Assembly (NCBI RefSeq): GCF_000243415.2
Contig: NZ_KI912270.1
Coordinates: 5,847,837-5,911,836, forward strand
DNA from: Mycolicibacterium tusciae JS617
GTDB taxonomy: Bacteria; Actinomycetota; Actinomycetes; Mycobacteriales; Mycobacteriaceae
DNA: 64,000 nt
Direction: 5' to 3'
This document shows positions 39,032 through 48,326 of this stretch, in pieces (within the stretch, counting starts at the first letter, position 1; every line of letters begins with the position of its first letter). The position numbers and the translations under genes are program-made. The notes beneath the pieces were generated by a model. It was given only the letters and a program-made list of their open reading frames with translations. It did not search any database and had not been told where the DNA came from.

Positions 39032-39583
39032 GTGAGTGAGGTTGTCCGGCTGACCCTCGTATCGCATGCAATGACCGATGCGATGGCAGCCGGACGGTTT
39101 CCCACCGACGAGCCACTGAACTCGGTCGGCCATCGTCAGGTCGACGCCTCGATAGAACTCGGCGTAACCGAGCGGGCCTACTGCGGACCCGAGAAGCGGA
39201 CGAGGCAGACCGCGGAATTGCTTGGCCTGCATGCGGAAATCGATACCCGGCTGGCGGATCTGGACTGCGGCCGCTGGCGCGGCGATGTCCTCGGCAGGGT
39301 GGAATCGGCCGACCTGGCGATCTGGCTGACGGACCCGACGCGCGCACCGCACGGCGGAGAGTCCGTCGTCGATCTGATCGAGCGGGTGCGCGGATGGATG
39401 GACTCGCTGACCGCCGACCGGGCCCGATTGGTGGCCGTAGCCCACCCGGCCGTGATCCGCGCCGCCATCCTGATCGCCCTTGACGCACCACCGAAGTCGT
39501 TCTGGCGCATCGACATTGCGCCGGTGAGCCGGACCATCATGCACTTCCGCGGACACGCCTGGACACTGCGGTCGAACCGCTAA
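39032..39583 (+). CDS. histidine-phosphatase-fold protein of the cobalt/B12 operon
   Basis: 183 residues from GTG 39032, 7 bp after cbtA. Phosphoglycerate-mutase-like layout: catalytic-His segment TLVSHAMTDA, a middle segment CGPEKRTRQTAELLG and the second His in VAVAHPAVIRAA. The usual RHG is SHA here, so the Arg before the nucleophile is lost. Location in a B12-controlled operon suggests a CobC-like (alpha-ribazole phosphate) phosphatase, but the altered motif leaves activity uncertain. Confidence 0.82.
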   Translation: MSEVVRLTLVSHAMTDAMAAGRFPTDEPLNSVGHRQVDASIELGVTERAYCGPEKRTRQTAELLGLHAEIDTRLADLDCGRWRGDVLGRVESADLAIWLTDPTRAPHGGESVVDLIERVRGWMDSLTADRARLVAVAHPAVIRAAILIALDAPPKSFWRIDIAPVSRTIMHFRGHAWTLRSNR

Positions 39584-39602
39584 TCAGGCACTGCGGTCGA
39601 AC
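39564..39602. repeat. 25-bp period duplication across the histidine-phosphatase stop
   Basis: CACTGCGGTCGAAC occurs at 39564 and again at 39589, with the TAA stop (39581-39583) between them. Confidence 0.8.
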
Positions 39603-39623
39603 AACTAGCGACCTCGGCTAGGG

Positions 39624-39681
39624 GCAAGATTGCGCACGGGGCTGTGATTGAGCCCGCCCACAACCCTGTGCGCAATCTCGC
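39624..39681. repeat. imperfect inverted repeat between convergent genes
   Basis: 18-bp arms (39624-39641 and 39664-39681) share AGATTGCGCAC/GTGCGCAATCT perfectly, with few mismatches outside. The loop itself holds GGGCT/AGCCC, a smaller hairpin. It lies between the convergent histidine-phosphatase and lpqF genes and could act as a bidirectional terminator, though no T-run follows. It could equally be a dispersed palindromic repeat. Confidence 0.65.
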
Positions 39682-39697
39682 GCATAGGAACCGACAG

Positions 39698-41062
39698 CTA
39701 TGCCATCGGAACCAAGTCGAAGGTCTGGCGCGCGATCGCCAGCAGCCAGCCCGCAGCAGTCTGACTGCGGAACTGTGGCCAGTTCATCTGGAAGCTGACC
39801 ACCCAGGGTTGGCCCGTGCGGTCGACCGCGTACCAACTGAAAGTCAGGTCTCCTGGCAGGTTTCCGCCCTTGGCGCCGATGTAGGGCCACTTCGACTCGT
39901 CCAGCGAAATGCCGGGAACGGCCGAAAGTATTTGCCGCACCGGGGCGGCCTCGCCGAATGCGGTTGCCTGTAGTGCGGCATGGACGCGGCAGATGTCTGC
40001 GGCGCTGCCGTACCACTCGGCGCCGAATTCCGATGCCGGCGTGCCGGTACGGACTGGATCTGGTTGGAAAGGGCGGGAATTCGTCTGCTCCAGAAGCTGC
40101 GCGCGACCCTGTGGAGAAGCCTGCTTCCACTGCTCGCGAAGATCCGGCTGGCCCCAGCCGATAGAGAACAGCTCGTGCATGGTCGGGAACGGCGTCATGC
40201 TCGCCGGGTCATGATGGCCCGCGGAGACCAGGGCACGCTCGACGGCGCCGGGCCCCAGCCGCGCGATAAGCAGGTCGGTCGCCATGTTGTCGCTCGCCGA
40301 AATCATCTCCTGCGCCGCCTTGCGCACCGACACTTGCGCGCCGGGAGGCAGCTCCTCGAGGCTGGCGGATCCGACCGCCTTCGCATCTTCGGTGACGGTG
40401 AGCTCGTCGGTCCATTCCAAGGTGCCGGCATGGACGGCTTCGGCAACCGCAAGCAGCACATAGAGTTTGAAGATCGACGCCAGCGGCAGCGAGAGGTCGG
40501 TGTTCGCGCCCGCGACCGTCGAACACTTGCCGTTGTTGACTTTCGAGACTTGGTACGAGTACCGCGCACCGGTCTTTGACAGTTCGGCTTCGACGTCCGC
40601 CCAATTCTTGATCGCCGGCTGTTTCAGTGACACCTCGAAGCGGTCGACGAGACCATCGGCATTGGTTCGAAGCGCAATGTCTTGTGCGACACCGTAAGAC
40701 GTCAGCACATGCAGCGTCGCCTGACCCGCTCCGATGTCGATTCCCGCCACGGTGATCGGGCGATCCAACCACAGGTTGCCCATTGCGGATGTGACCCCGT
40801 CAACCTGTTGAGGGGCAGCCAGCGTGCGCACTCCGACGGTCCCGATGGGCCACTCGGAGTTGAGCATGTCGATGGTCTGCTTCGCTCGCAGGCCCGGCGG
40901 GGTGTTGACCTCGATGGGCACGCCGTAAATCGCGTCCGCCGCCGGGACGGGCGTTGCGCTGTTGGTGCAGCCACTTGCCAGCGCGACGATCACCGCGACG
41001 GCAAGCGGCAGGCGCGCCGCGCGGCGCGCGCTAAGCCTTTTCGCCCGCAACGTCCAGGACAA
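39698..41062 (-). CDS. lpqF: lipoprotein LpqF, serine beta-lactamase-like
   Basis: 454 residues. A signal peptide with lipobox ASGC indicates lipid anchoring outside the membrane. The beta-lactamase/transpeptidase-like domain has SIFK (SxxK), SDN (in ISASDNMA) and a KGG in GAKGGN. It corresponds to Rv3593. Whether it hydrolyses lactams or acts on wall peptides is not evident. The start is uncertain: the frame opens with TTG 41062 and another TTG at 41050, both inside the mhuD 3' end (32-bp overlap), consistent with coupling. Confidence 0.88.
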   Translation of the reverse strand: MSWTLRAKRLSARRAARLPLAVAVIVALASGCTNSATPVPAADAIYGVPIEVNTPPGLRAKQTIDMLNSEWPIGTVGVRTLAAPQQVDGVTSAMGNLWLDRPITVAGIDIGAGQATLHVLTSYGVAQDIALRTNADGLVDRFEVSLKQPAIKNWADVEAELSKTGARYSYQVSKVNNGKCSTVAGANTDLSLPLASIFKLYVLLAVAEAVHAGTLEWTDELTVTEDAKAVGSASLEELPPGAQVSVRKAAQEMISASDNMATDLLIARLGPGAVERALVSAGHHDPASMTPFPTMHELFSIGWGQPDLREQWKQASPQGRAQLLEQTNSRPFQPDPVRTGTPASEFGAEWYGSAADICRVHAALQATAFGEAAPVRQILSAVPGISLDESKWPYIGAKGGNLPGDLTFSWYAVDRTGQPWVVSFQMNWPQFRSQTAAGWLLAIARQTFDLVPMA

Positions 41063-41354
41063 CCTCGAACTCCAGCAGCGACGCGCCGGTGGCCACGGGG
41101 TTCGTGGCCTGTCCCTTGTGTGCCTCGATGGCCGGGCCCGTCGCCCACGCCTGGAAAGCCTCTTCGGACTCCCACTGCGTCACGACGAAGTAGCGATTCT
41201 CGCCCTTGATCGGGCGCAGCAGTTGAAAGCCCAGGAAACCGGGCTGGTTGTCAACGGCGTGCGCGCGGTGCGCGAACCGCTTCTCCAGCTCCGGACCGGC
41301 GTCGGGCGGTACCTCGATTGCGTTGATCTTCACCACAGTGTTCGGGGAGGACAT
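41031..41354 (-). CDS. mhuD: haem-degrading monooxygenase MhuD
   Basis: 107 residues, ferredoxin-like dimeric fold. Haem-site residues align with M. tuberculosis MhuD: Asn11 (KINAIEV), Trp70 (FQAWATG) and His79 (EAHKG). It degrades haem to mycobilin and releases iron without CO. It is upstream of, and overlapping, lpqF. It is divergent from the alpha/beta hydrolase gene over 53 bp. Confidence 0.96.
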   Translation of the reverse strand: MSSPNTVVKINAIEVPPDAGPELEKRFAHRAHAVDNQPGFLGFQLLRPIKGENRYFVVTQWESEEAFQAWATGPAIEAHKGQATNPVATGASLLEFEVVLDVAGEKA

Positions 41355-41407
41355 GCGGTTCAGGCTACCGAACCGGCCGTTGGCAATGTGGAAGGCATTA
41401 TTGCGCC

Positions 41408-42172
41408 ATGCGATACCTGACCGCCCACGGCGGCGTGGGCGATCCGCTGATCCTCGTCCATGGCCTGATGGGACGGGGCAGCACGTGGGGAAGGCAACTG
41501 CCGTGGCTCACCCGGTTGGGTCGGGTGTACACCTACGACGCGCCGTGGCACCGCGGGCGCGACGTCGAGGACTCGTACCCGATAAGCACCGAGCGGTTCG
41601 TCGCCGACCTAGGCGAGGCCGTCGAGCCGCTGGGATCCCCTGCCGTCATGGTCGGTCACTCGATGGGTGCGCTGCACTCGTGGTGTCTGGCGGCGAGCCG
41701 GCCCGACCTGGTCAGTGCGCTCGTCGTCGAGGACATGGCACCGGATTTCCGCGGTCGCACCACCGGTCCGTGGGAGCCGTGGGTGCACGCGCTTCCAGTC
41801 GAATTCGCCACGGCCCAAAGCATTTACGACCAGTTCGGACCCGTCGCAGGACAATACTTCCTCGAGGCGTTCGACCGGACCGCTACCGGCTGGCGGCTGC
41901 ACGGCCACCCGAGTACCTGGATCGAGATCGCCGCCGAGTGGGGCACCCGCGATTACTGGCATCAGTGGTCACTGGTGCGCTCGCCCTCGCTGCTGCTGGA
42001 GGCCGGCAACTCGGTCACACCCCCGGGACAGATGAGCAAGATGGCAGAGACTGGCTATCGGGCTACGTACTTGCACGTGCCCGGCGCCGGTCACCTGATC
42101 CACGACGATGCGCCACAGACCTATCAGCAGGCGGTCGAGTCGTTCTTAACGGCCCTCGCTCACAGAACCTGA
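41408..42172 (+). CDS. alpha/beta hydrolase
   Basis: 254 residues. Oxyanion segment LVHGLMGRGSTWG, nucleophile elbow GHSMGA (Ser), acid in the second half and catalytic His in PGAGHLIHDDAP. It corresponds to Rv3591c by position. Substrate unknown; the fold includes esterases, thioesterases and lactonases. The 3' end overlaps the convergent small membrane-protein gene by 27 bp. Confidence 0.9.
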   Translation: MRYLTAHGGVGDPLILVHGLMGRGSTWGRQLPWLTRLGRVYTYDAPWHRGRDVEDSYPISTERFVADLGEAVEPLGSPAVMVGHSMGALHSWCLAASRPDLVSALVVEDMAPDFRGRTTGPWEPWVHALPVEFATAQSIYDQFGPVAGQYFLEAFDRTATGWRLHGHPSTWIEIAAEWGTRDYWHQWSLVRSPSLLLEAGNSVTPPGQMSKMAETGYRATYLHVPGAGHLIHDDAPQTYQQAVESFLTALAHRT

Positions 42173-42400
42173 GCCCGGCCAGAACGGCTGCTTCTCGAAG
42201 CGCGTCCGGACCGCGTCGACGTCGTGATCGATGCGGAAGGCGTCGCGGTCATTCTCGAAGAACCGGCCCGACATGGGACCGGCCATCCGGAACTGGTCAA
42301 GGCGCAGTCGAAATGTACCGGTGCGATGGGCGGCCCAGCTGAGGGCCACTGCCACCGCGACGGGGGCGATCAGAATCAGAAAGGTGAGTGCAGTGGTCAT
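42146..42400 (-). CDS. small single-pass membrane protein
   Basis: 84 residues. An N-terminal hydrophobic helix (about 4-24) is followed by a charged tail (RLRLDQFRMAGPMSGRFFEND...) facing the cytoplasm or periplasm. I recognise no family. ATG 42400 is close to the start of the divergent GlxA-type regulator, and the AT-rich region between them probably holds both promoters. Confidence 0.6.
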   Translation of the reverse strand: MTTALTFLILIAPVAVAVALSWAAHRTGTFRLRLDQFRMAGPMSGRFFENDRDAFRIDHDVDAVRTRFEKQPFWPGSGSVSEGR

Positions 42401-42471
42401 GGCAGAAATACTTCGCTAAATAATATCCCGCCAACAGTGGCAGAAAGGACACCTTAGGATAAAATGCTGCC
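42400..42471. promoter_or_regulatory. AT-rich divergent control region with direct repeats
   Basis: TGGCAGAAA occurs at 42400-42408 and again at 42438-42446, a 38-bp spacing. Between them is AT-rich DNA (CTAAATAATAT). TAGGATAAAAT just before the regulator ATG could be its -10. The repeats are candidate operators for the adjacent GlxA-type protein (inference). Confidence 0.35.
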
Positions 42472-43452
42472 ATGGCGTTAAAGAGTGTATCCGTGCTGGT
42501 ACTGGACGGTCTAGCGGTTTTCGAGTTCGGGGTAATTTGCGAGGTCTTCGGCATCGACCGCTCTGCAGACGGCGTGCCGACCTTCGATTTCAAGGTCTGC
42601 GGACCAGAGGCGGGCAAGCCGCTGCGGATCTCCGTCGGCGCGACGATCACCCCCGATCACGGACTCGACGGGCTGGTGGGCGCGGATCTGGTCGCCGTCC
42701 CTGCGGTCGACGGATCCGAATATCCGCCCGAGGCCCTGGCTGCGGTGAAAGCCGCGGCCGACTCCGGTTCGACGATCCTCACGGTGTGCACGGGGGCGTT
42801 CATTGCGGGCGCCGCGGGCCTGCTCGACGGCAGGCCGTGTACCACCCACTGGGCGCACGCCGAGAAACTCGCCCGGCAGTATCCGACCGCGAAGATCGAC
42901 CGCAACGTGCTCTTCGTCGACGACGGGAATCTGATCACCAGCGCAGGCACGGCAGCGGGCATCGACGCGTGCCTGCACCTCGTCCGTCGTGAACTCGGCA
43001 GCGAGGTCACCAACAAGATCGCGCGCCGGATGGTGGTGCCACCGCAGCGAGACGGAGGCCAACGGCAGTACATCGACCAACCGATACCAGTGCGGTCCTC
43101 GGAACGCTTTGCCCCACAACTGGATTGGATTCTGGCCAACCTCGACCAGCAGCACACGGTCGCCGCTCTTGCTGCCCGCGCGCATATGTCGGCCCGGACG
43201 TTCGCGCGGCGGTTTGTCGAGGAGACCGGCCGCACACCCATGCAGTGGGTCACCGATCAGCGCGTGCTCTATGCCCGCACTCTGCTGGAGGAGACCGACC
43301 TCGACGTCGACCGCATAGCTGAGCGCTCCGGCTTCGGCACCGCCACACTCCTGCGCCACCATTTTCGCCGGATCATCGGGGTGACGCCATCGGACTACCG
43401 ACGCCGGTTCTGCTGCAACGACTCGAGCGACGAGACCGCCGCGTCGGCCTAA
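42472..43452 (+). CDS. GlxA-family (DJ-1/PfpI + AraC) transcriptional regulator
   Basis: 326 residues. The N-terminal DJ-1/PfpI-like domain (about 5-190) contains [19 protein letters not shown], with Cys at the nucleophile-elbow position. The C-terminal AraC-type double helix-turn-helix (about 220-318) includes [14 protein letters not shown] and [20 protein letters not shown]. The family senses small molecules, often in amine or nitrogen metabolism, but the ligand is unknown. The 3' end overlaps the convergent cyclase gene by 4 bp. Confidence 0.92.
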   Translation: MALKSVSVLVLDGLAVFEFGVICEVFGIDRSADGVPTFDFKVCGPEAGKPLRISVGATITPDHGLDGLVGADLVAVPAVDGSEYPPEALAAVKAAADSGSTILTVCTGAFIAGAAGLLDGRPCTTHWAHAEKLARQYPTAKIDRNVLFVDDGNLITSAGTAAGIDACLHLVRRELGSEVTNKIARRMVVPPQRDGGQRQYIDQPIPVRSSERFAPQLDWILANLDQQHTVAALAARAHMSARTFARRFVEETGRTPMQWVTDQRVLYARTLLEETDLDVDRIAERSGFGTATLLRHHFRRIIGVTPSDYRRRFCCNDSSDETAASA

Positions 43453-44807
43453 ACCCCTTCGCGCACCAGTGCGTACACCCGCCAGCGGCCCGGCACACCC
43501 TTGAGATCGTGCTCGCCGCGGTCGTCGAAGGTTTGCCGTGACCCCGTGACGATCTCGCGCACCGTCGAGGACACCAGCACCTCGCTCGCGCCCGCCAACC
43601 CCGACACCCGCGCCCCGATGTGCACCGCCATGCCTGCGATGTCGTCGCCGCGCACCTCGACCTCTCCGGCGTGGATGCCCACCCGTACTTCGATGCCGAG
43701 CAGTCGGACCGCGTCGACGATCGCGGATGCGCACTGGATGGCCGCGCTGGGGCTGGGGAACATCGCGACGAAGCCGTCGCCGACCGTATTGACCTCGATT
43801 CCCCGGAACCGCTCGAGCTCGCGCCGGACGAGGGTGTCGTGATTGTCCAGCAGGGCATGCCATCGGCCGTCGCCGAGGGCGGCCGCGCGCCGAGTCGACC
43901 CGACGATGTCGGTGAACACGACTGTGGTCAGAACGCGTTCTGATTCCGCGCCGCCGCGGGTGCCCGTGATGAACTCTTCGATCTCGTCGACGATCGGCGA
44001 GCTGTCACCCACCCAATAGAGCGCGTCCGCCCCCGGCAATTCGACGTAGCGGGCATCTTCGATGTGCTCGGCCAGATATCGGCCGTGGCCGACCGCGACG
44101 AACGCCGTATCCCTGCGATGCATCACCAGCGTCGGTGCGGTGATGTGCGCCAGCTTGTCCCGCACGTCGCTCTCCGCCAGCGCCTGGCTCGATCTGCGGG
44201 CCATGCTCGGCGAGGCCCCGCGATTTCCCGCAGCGTCCCACCAGGTACGGAACGCGACGTCGTCCGCGACTGACGGTGCGATGAGAGCCAGTACGTCGAA
44301 TCCCTGCTCTACCGCGTCGGGTTCTACTGCGACCGTGGTGAACGGACTCGCCACATTCGCGCGTGATCCCACCTCGTAGTCCGGCGCCCAAAGGGCCCTC
44401 GCGGCGCCGTTGACTATCACCAGCTTGGACACCCGGTGCGGCCGGTCCGCGGCCAGGAAAATCGCGCTCATCGCGGTAAACCCCGATGCGAACACCGTCG
44501 CCTGCTCGGAGCCCACGGCGTCCATCACCGCGACGACGTCTTCGGCCCAGCAGGCCGGCGTGATCTTGTCGGCCCCGATCCGCGACGACATCCCCATGCC
44601 GCGGTGATCGAACCTGATCAGCCTGCAGAATGACGACAGCCGACGATGAAAGCGGTACATCGAGGGCTCGGCGTCGATGGAGTCGATCGGGATGAAGGGC
44701 CCCGGCATGACGACGACGTCGAGGGGACCATCGCCGAGCACCTGATAAGCGATGTCCAAGTCGCCACGCGATGCGTACCGAGTCCGCGGCGCCCCCGAAC
44801 CCGTCAC
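43449..44807 (-). CDS. alpha/beta-hydrolase-fold protein fused to class III adenylate/guanylate cyclase
   Basis: 452 residues from GTG 44807. Residues about 10-270 are an alpha/beta-hydrolase-like domain ([37 protein letters not shown]), in which the nucleophile elbow reads ASGFTA, so Ser is offset or lost. Residues about 280-450 are a class III cyclase domain with metal Asp in [13 protein letters not shown] and [11 protein letters not shown], and GIHAGEVE. It probably makes cAMP under control of a small ligand. Four consecutive GTGs at 44825, 44819, 44813 and 44807 (a GTGGCT repeat) are all possible starts. Confidence 0.85.
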   Translation of the reverse strand: MTGSGAPRTRYASRGDLDIAYQVLGDGPLDVVVMPGPFIPIDSIDAEPSMYRFHRRLSSFCRLIRFDHRGMGMSSRIGADKITPACWAEDVVAVMDAVGSEQATVFASGFTAMSAIFLAADRPHRVSKLVIVNGAARALWAPDYEVGSRANVASPFTTVAVEPDAVEQGFDVLALIAPSVADDVAFRTWWDAAGNRGASPSMARRSSQALAESDVRDKLAHITAPTLVMHRRDTAFVAVGHGRYLAEHIEDARYVELPGADALYWVGDSSPIVDEIEEFITGTRGGAESERVLTTVVFTDIVGSTRRAAALGDGRWHALLDNHDTLVRRELERFRGIEVNTVGDGFVAMFPSPSAAIQCASAIVDAVRLLGIEVRVGIHAGEVEVRGDDIAGMAVHIGARVSGLAGASEVLVSSTVREIVTGSRQTFDDRGEHDLKGVPGRWRVYALVREGV

Positions 44808-44833
44808 AGCCACAGCCACAGCCACCAGGCTAA

Positions 44834-45712
44834 CTAGTCGCCTTCGCCGGCAAGGGCGAAACGCCCGTCTGCGGTCTGCTCGACCAGACCGTCGACCAGC
44901 AGTGAGTCCAGCGCGCGATCCCGTTGGGCGGTGTCGGTCAGCCACGCCACGTCGAGCTGCGCCCGTTGCACCGGAGAATCGTTGCCGCGCAACACGTCCA
45001 GCAATCGGCCGCGCACCTGGCGATCCGTTCCCGCGTACCGCTGAACCTGTCGGACCGGTGCCGAGGCTTCCGGATACCCGTTCGACCGCCACGCGCAGAC
45101 GTCCAACGGGCACAGCCCGCACCGTGGTGAGCGCGAGGTGCACACCGTCGCTCCGAGTTCCATCAGGGCGACCGAAAACGTTGGCGCGTCGGCACTATCG
45201 GGCAACAAGGCGTCGACGTCATCGAGGTCGCGAACCGATGCCGGGGAGGCTGGAGCATGGCTGCGACCGTGCACCACCCTGGCCACCACCCGGCGGACGT
45301 TCGTGTCTACCACGGGCACCCGCTGGCGGTAGGCGAAGCAGGCGACCGCCCGGGCGGTGTAGGTGCCGACGCCGGGAAGCGTCAACAACGTTTCGACATC
45401 GGCGGGAACCACGTCGTTGTGCTCTGCGGCGATCACCGTCGCGCACTCGTGCAGGCGCTTGGCGCGGCGCGGATAGCCGAGCTTTCCCCACGCGCGCAGC
45501 ACGTCAGCGGCGCCTGCGCCGGCGGTCGCCGACGGGGTCGGCCAACGCGCGATCCATGCCAGCCAGATCGGCTCGACGCGGGCGACAGGTGTCTGCTGAA
45601 GCATGAACTCGCTGACCAGGATCTGCCACGGCGTGACCCCAGATCGCCGCCACGGCAGGTCGCGCTGCTCGGTGCGATACCAATTGAGCAGCTGAGGCAC
45701 AATGTCGGTCAT
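44834..45712 (-). CDS. mutY: A/G-specific adenine glycosylase
   Basis: 292 residues. Catalytic Glu35 in [10 protein letters not shown], helix-hairpin-helix [15 protein letters not shown], catalytic Asp in VVDTNVRRV and the [4Fe-4S] ligands in [16 protein letters not shown]. It removes adenine paired with 8-oxoguanine. ATG 45712 shares the tetranucleotide CATG with the divergent canB start. In M. tuberculosis the same two genes are neighbours. Confidence 0.95.
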   Translation of the reverse strand: MTDIVPQLLNWYRTEQRDLPWRRSGVTPWQILVSEFMLQQTPVARVEPIWLAWIARWPTPSATAGAGAADVLRAWGKLGYPRRAKRLHECATVIAAEHNDVVPADVETLLTLPGVGTYTARAVACFAYRQRVPVVDTNVRRVVARVVHGRSHAPASPASVRDLDDVDALLPDSADAPTFSVALMELGATVCTSRSPRCGLCPLDVCAWRSNGYPEASAPVRQVQRYAGTDRQVRGRLLDVLRGNDSPVQRAQLDVAWLTDTAQRDRALDSLLVDGLVEQTADGRFALAGEGD

Positions 45713-46331
45713 GCCCAGCACCAGCCCAGTGACCGCGTGGAAAGCACTCAAAGAGGGTAACGAGCGGTTCGTCGCGGGTAAGCCTGAGCATCCCAGCCAG
45801 GGCGTCGCGCACCGCGCGAGCCTGGCCGGGGCGCAGCAGCCGACCGCAGTGGTGTTCGGATGCGGGGATAGCCGGGTGGCCGCCGAACTCATCTTCGACC
45901 AGGGTCTTGGTGACATGTTCGTCGTCCGCACCGCGGGCCATGTCATCGACTCTGCGGTGCTGGGCTCTATCGAGTACGCGGTGACGGTGCTCAACGTCCC
46001 GCTGATTGCGGTGCTGGGCCACGACAGCTGTGGCGCGGTGAAGGCGACCTTGTCGGCCCTCGATGACGGCATAGTGCCCGGTGGCTACGTGCGTGACATC
46101 GTCGAACGGGTGATGCCGTCGATCCTGTTGGGCCGCCGCGACGGCTTGACCAGGGTTGACGAGTTCGAGGCGCGCCACGTCACGGAGACCGGTACGCAGC
46201 TGGTGGCTCGCTCGACGGCCGTCGCCGAACGGGTCAGGGCGGGCACGCTGGCGATCGTCGGCCTGACCTATCACCTGGCCGACGGCCGGGTGGTTTTGCG
46301 GGACCATGTGGGCGACATCGGCGAAAGCTGA
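45711..46331 (+). CDS. canB: beta-carbonic anhydrase
   Basis: 206 residues. Zinc ligands Cys51, His104 and Cys107 with the Asp53-Arg55 dyad (FGCGDSR, GHDSCGAV). It interconverts CO2 and bicarbonate. ATG 45711 matches the M. tuberculosis start MPNTNPV; an in-frame ATG at 45702 has a GAGG 4 nt upstream and is an alternative. Either start lies head-to-head with mutY, so the promoter of each gene must lie inside the other. Confidence 0.95.
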   Translation: MPSTSPVTAWKALKEGNERFVAGKPEHPSQGVAHRASLAGAQQPTAVVFGCGDSRVAAELIFDQGLGDMFVVRTAGHVIDSAVLGSIEYAVTVLNVPLIAVLGHDSCGAVKATLSALDDGIVPGGYVRDIVERVMPSILLGRRDGLTRVDEFEARHVTETGTQLVARSTAVAERVRAGTLAIVGLTYHLADGRVVLRDHVGDIGES

Positions 46332-46343
46332 CCCCCTGCCCTT

Positions 46344-46365
46344 ACTCTTCGCGCAAGCGTTCATC
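46344..46365. repeat. short dispersed repeat, copy A
   Basis: The complementary strand reads CGATGAACGCTTGCGCGAAGAG. The core CGCTTGCGCGAAGAG recurs at 51113-51127 (plus strand) in another intergenic gap. Confidence 0.6.
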
Positions 46366-46424
46366 GTGCGACACGCCGAGCGACGTCGGACGATCAAGCA
46401 TGACCTGGGCTTACCGTGTGAATT

Positions 46425-47201
46425 GTGCTGGATCTAGAACCGCAGGGCCCGCTACCCACTCAGATTTACTGGCGTCGCAGAGCGCTGGCGATGGGCGTTG
46501 CTGTGTTCGTGATCGCCATCATCGCCGCCCTCGCCGTCGTGATCGTGAAGACCACGGCAGGTACCGAGAACACCAGCGCTGAACAGCCCGCCCCGCCCGC
46601 CGCCGCTCCGACTCCGCTGCCAGGTGAGAACCCCGAGGTCAAGACACCGGTGATGCCGCCGGCACAGAACGCGCCGCCGCCCACCCCGACGCCAACCGCC
46701 GCCGTTGCACCACCACCGGTTCTCAACGAGGGCGACGATTGCCCGGATTCGACGCTGGCCGTCAAAGGCATCACCAATCAGCCGCAGTACGTCGTCGGCG
46801 ATCAGCCGAAGTTCACCATGGTGGTGACCAATATCGGACTGGTGGCGTGCAAGCGCGATGTGGGCGCCGCGGTCCTGGCCGCCTATGTCTACACGCTGGA
46901 AAACGGTCGGCTGTGGTCGAACCTGGACTGCGCACCGTCGAACGAAACACTGGTCAAGACCTTCCAGCCCGGCGAGCAGGTGACGACGGAAGTGACCTGG
47001 ACCGGCATGGGTTCGGCGCCGAACTGCCCGTTGCCGCGGCAACCGATCGGGCCCGGGATGTACAACCTGGTGGTCCAGCTCGGCAACCTGCGCTCCGCGA
47101 CGGTTCCGTTCATGCTCGCCCAGCCTGCGCCGGCACCTCCGCCCGCCGACGGCGCACCTCCGCCCGCCGACGGCGCACCACCGCCAGCCGCGGTGGGCTA
47201 A
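46425..47201 (+). CDS. membrane-anchored Pro-rich secreted-domain protein (Rv3587c-like)
   Basis: 258 residues from GTG 46425. One N-terminal transmembrane helix (about 22-43), a Pro/Ala/Thr-rich linker (50-100), then a beta-sandwich domain (about 105-235) with four Cys (DDCPDS, VACKR, LDCAPS, PNCPL), probably two disulfides. The tail holds two APPPADG repeats. The extracytoplasmic domain suggests an envelope role; function unknown. It converges with disA, overlapping by 4 bp. Confidence 0.85.
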   Translation: MLDLEPQGPLPTQIYWRRRALAMGVAVFVIAIIAALAVVIVKTTAGTENTSAEQPAPPAAAPTPLPGENPEVKTPVMPPAQNAPPPTPTPTAAVAPPPVLNEGDDCPDSTLAVKGITNQPQYVVGDQPKFTMVVTNIGLVACKRDVGAAVLAAYVYTLENGRLWSNLDCAPSNETLVKTFQPGEQVTTEVTWTGMGSAPNCPLPRQPIGPGMYNLVVQLGNLRSATVPFMLAQPAPAPPPADGAPPPADGAPPPAAVG

Positions 47202-48316
47202 GCCAACCGGTCGGCGATCGTCGATTCGGCCAACTGCGACAGTCCTTCTCGGATGTGGCGCGCCCACATCGATCCGATGCCCTCGACGTTCTGCAGATCG
47301 GTCGCGCTCGCGGCCAACAGCCCCTGAAGCGAACCGAACGATCGCACCAGCAGATCGACATGGGCGAACTGCAACCTCGGAATGCCCGCCATGGCGCGAT
47401 AACCGCGTGAGCTCATCGCGGAATCCTGCGCCTCGGCAGTCGACGGGTAGCCGAAAACCCTTGCCAGAGCGGTGAAATCAAGCAGCTCGTTGTCGGAGAG
47501 GTGGTCCAGCTCGTCCAGTGTGGCGCTCACCTGGGCGGCGGTCGGCGGGTCCGGGTTGGCGTGATAGTCACGCACGATCAGCTCACGGGCGATCTCGTTG
47601 TCGCCGACCAACTCCTCGAGCTGCAGCCGGACCTGTCGCCCGTCGGTCCCGAGCTCTACTACGTCGGAATCGATTTCGAGGCTGATCCGCCGGACCATCT
47701 CCAGCCGCTGAACCAGCGTCATCACGTCGCGCAGCGTGACGAAGTCCTCGATCTCAGCCGTCGACAGTTGCCTGCTGACCTCGTCGAGACGCGCCTTGTA
47801 GCGCTCAAGCGTGTCGATGGTCTGGTTGGCGCGCGAGAGGATGGTCGCCGAGTCGGGGATCACGTGGCGCTCGCCGGCCACGTAGACGGTCACGATGCTC
47901 ATCGAATGGCTCACCGAGATCACCGGGTAGCCGGTCTGGATGGCCGTGCGTTCCGCCGACCGGTGTCGGGTGCCCGATTCTTCGGTGGGGATCGACGGAT
48001 CGGGGACCAACTGCACATTGGCTCGCAGGATGCGACTGCCGTCGGTGGACAGCACCACGGCGCCGTCCATCTTGGACAGCTCGCGCAAGCGCGTCGGCGC
48101 GTAGCGGACATCGAGAGAGAAGCCGCCGTCGCAGATCGCCTCGACGCTGTCGTCGTAGCCGATGAGGATCAGGGCGCCGGTGCGACCGCGCAGGATGCGC
48201 TCCAGCCCGTCGCGCAGCGCCGTCCCGGGTGCCAGTCGCGAGATTGTCTCGCGCAGAGTCGGGCGTGCCAGCTGCACGACAGTGCGGCTCGACCTCCCAC
48301 CCGCCTTCACGGCCAT
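47198..48316 (-). CDS. disA: diadenylate cyclase / DNA integrity scanning protein DisA
   Basis: 372 residues. DAC domain with DGA (84-86) and RHR (117-119, [10 protein letters not shown]), a helical linker, and a C-terminal helix-hairpin-helix DNA-binding domain ([17 protein letters not shown]). It makes c-di-AMP from two ATP and senses branched DNA. ATG 48316 follows AGGAGG. radA ends 10 bp upstream, so radA-disA is one operon, and RadA is known to modulate DisA. Confidence 0.97.
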   Translation of the reverse strand: MAVKAGGRSSRTVVQLARPTLRETISRLAPGTALRDGLERILRGRTGALILIGYDDSVEAICDGGFSLDVRYAPTRLRELSKMDGAVVLSTDGSRILRANVQLVPDPSIPTEESGTRHRSAERTAIQTGYPVISVSHSMSIVTVYVAGERHVIPDSATILSRANQTIDTLERYKARLDEVSRQLSTAEIEDFVTLRDVMTLVQRLEMVRRISLEIDSDVVELGTDGRQVRLQLEELVGDNEIARELIVRDYHANPDPPTAAQVSATLDELDHLSDNELLDFTALARVFGYPSTAEAQDSAMSSRGYRAMAGIPRLQFAHVDLLVRSFGSLQGLLAASATDLQNVEGIGSMWARHIREGLSQLAESTIADRLA

Positions 48317-48326
48317 CGTTGTCCTC

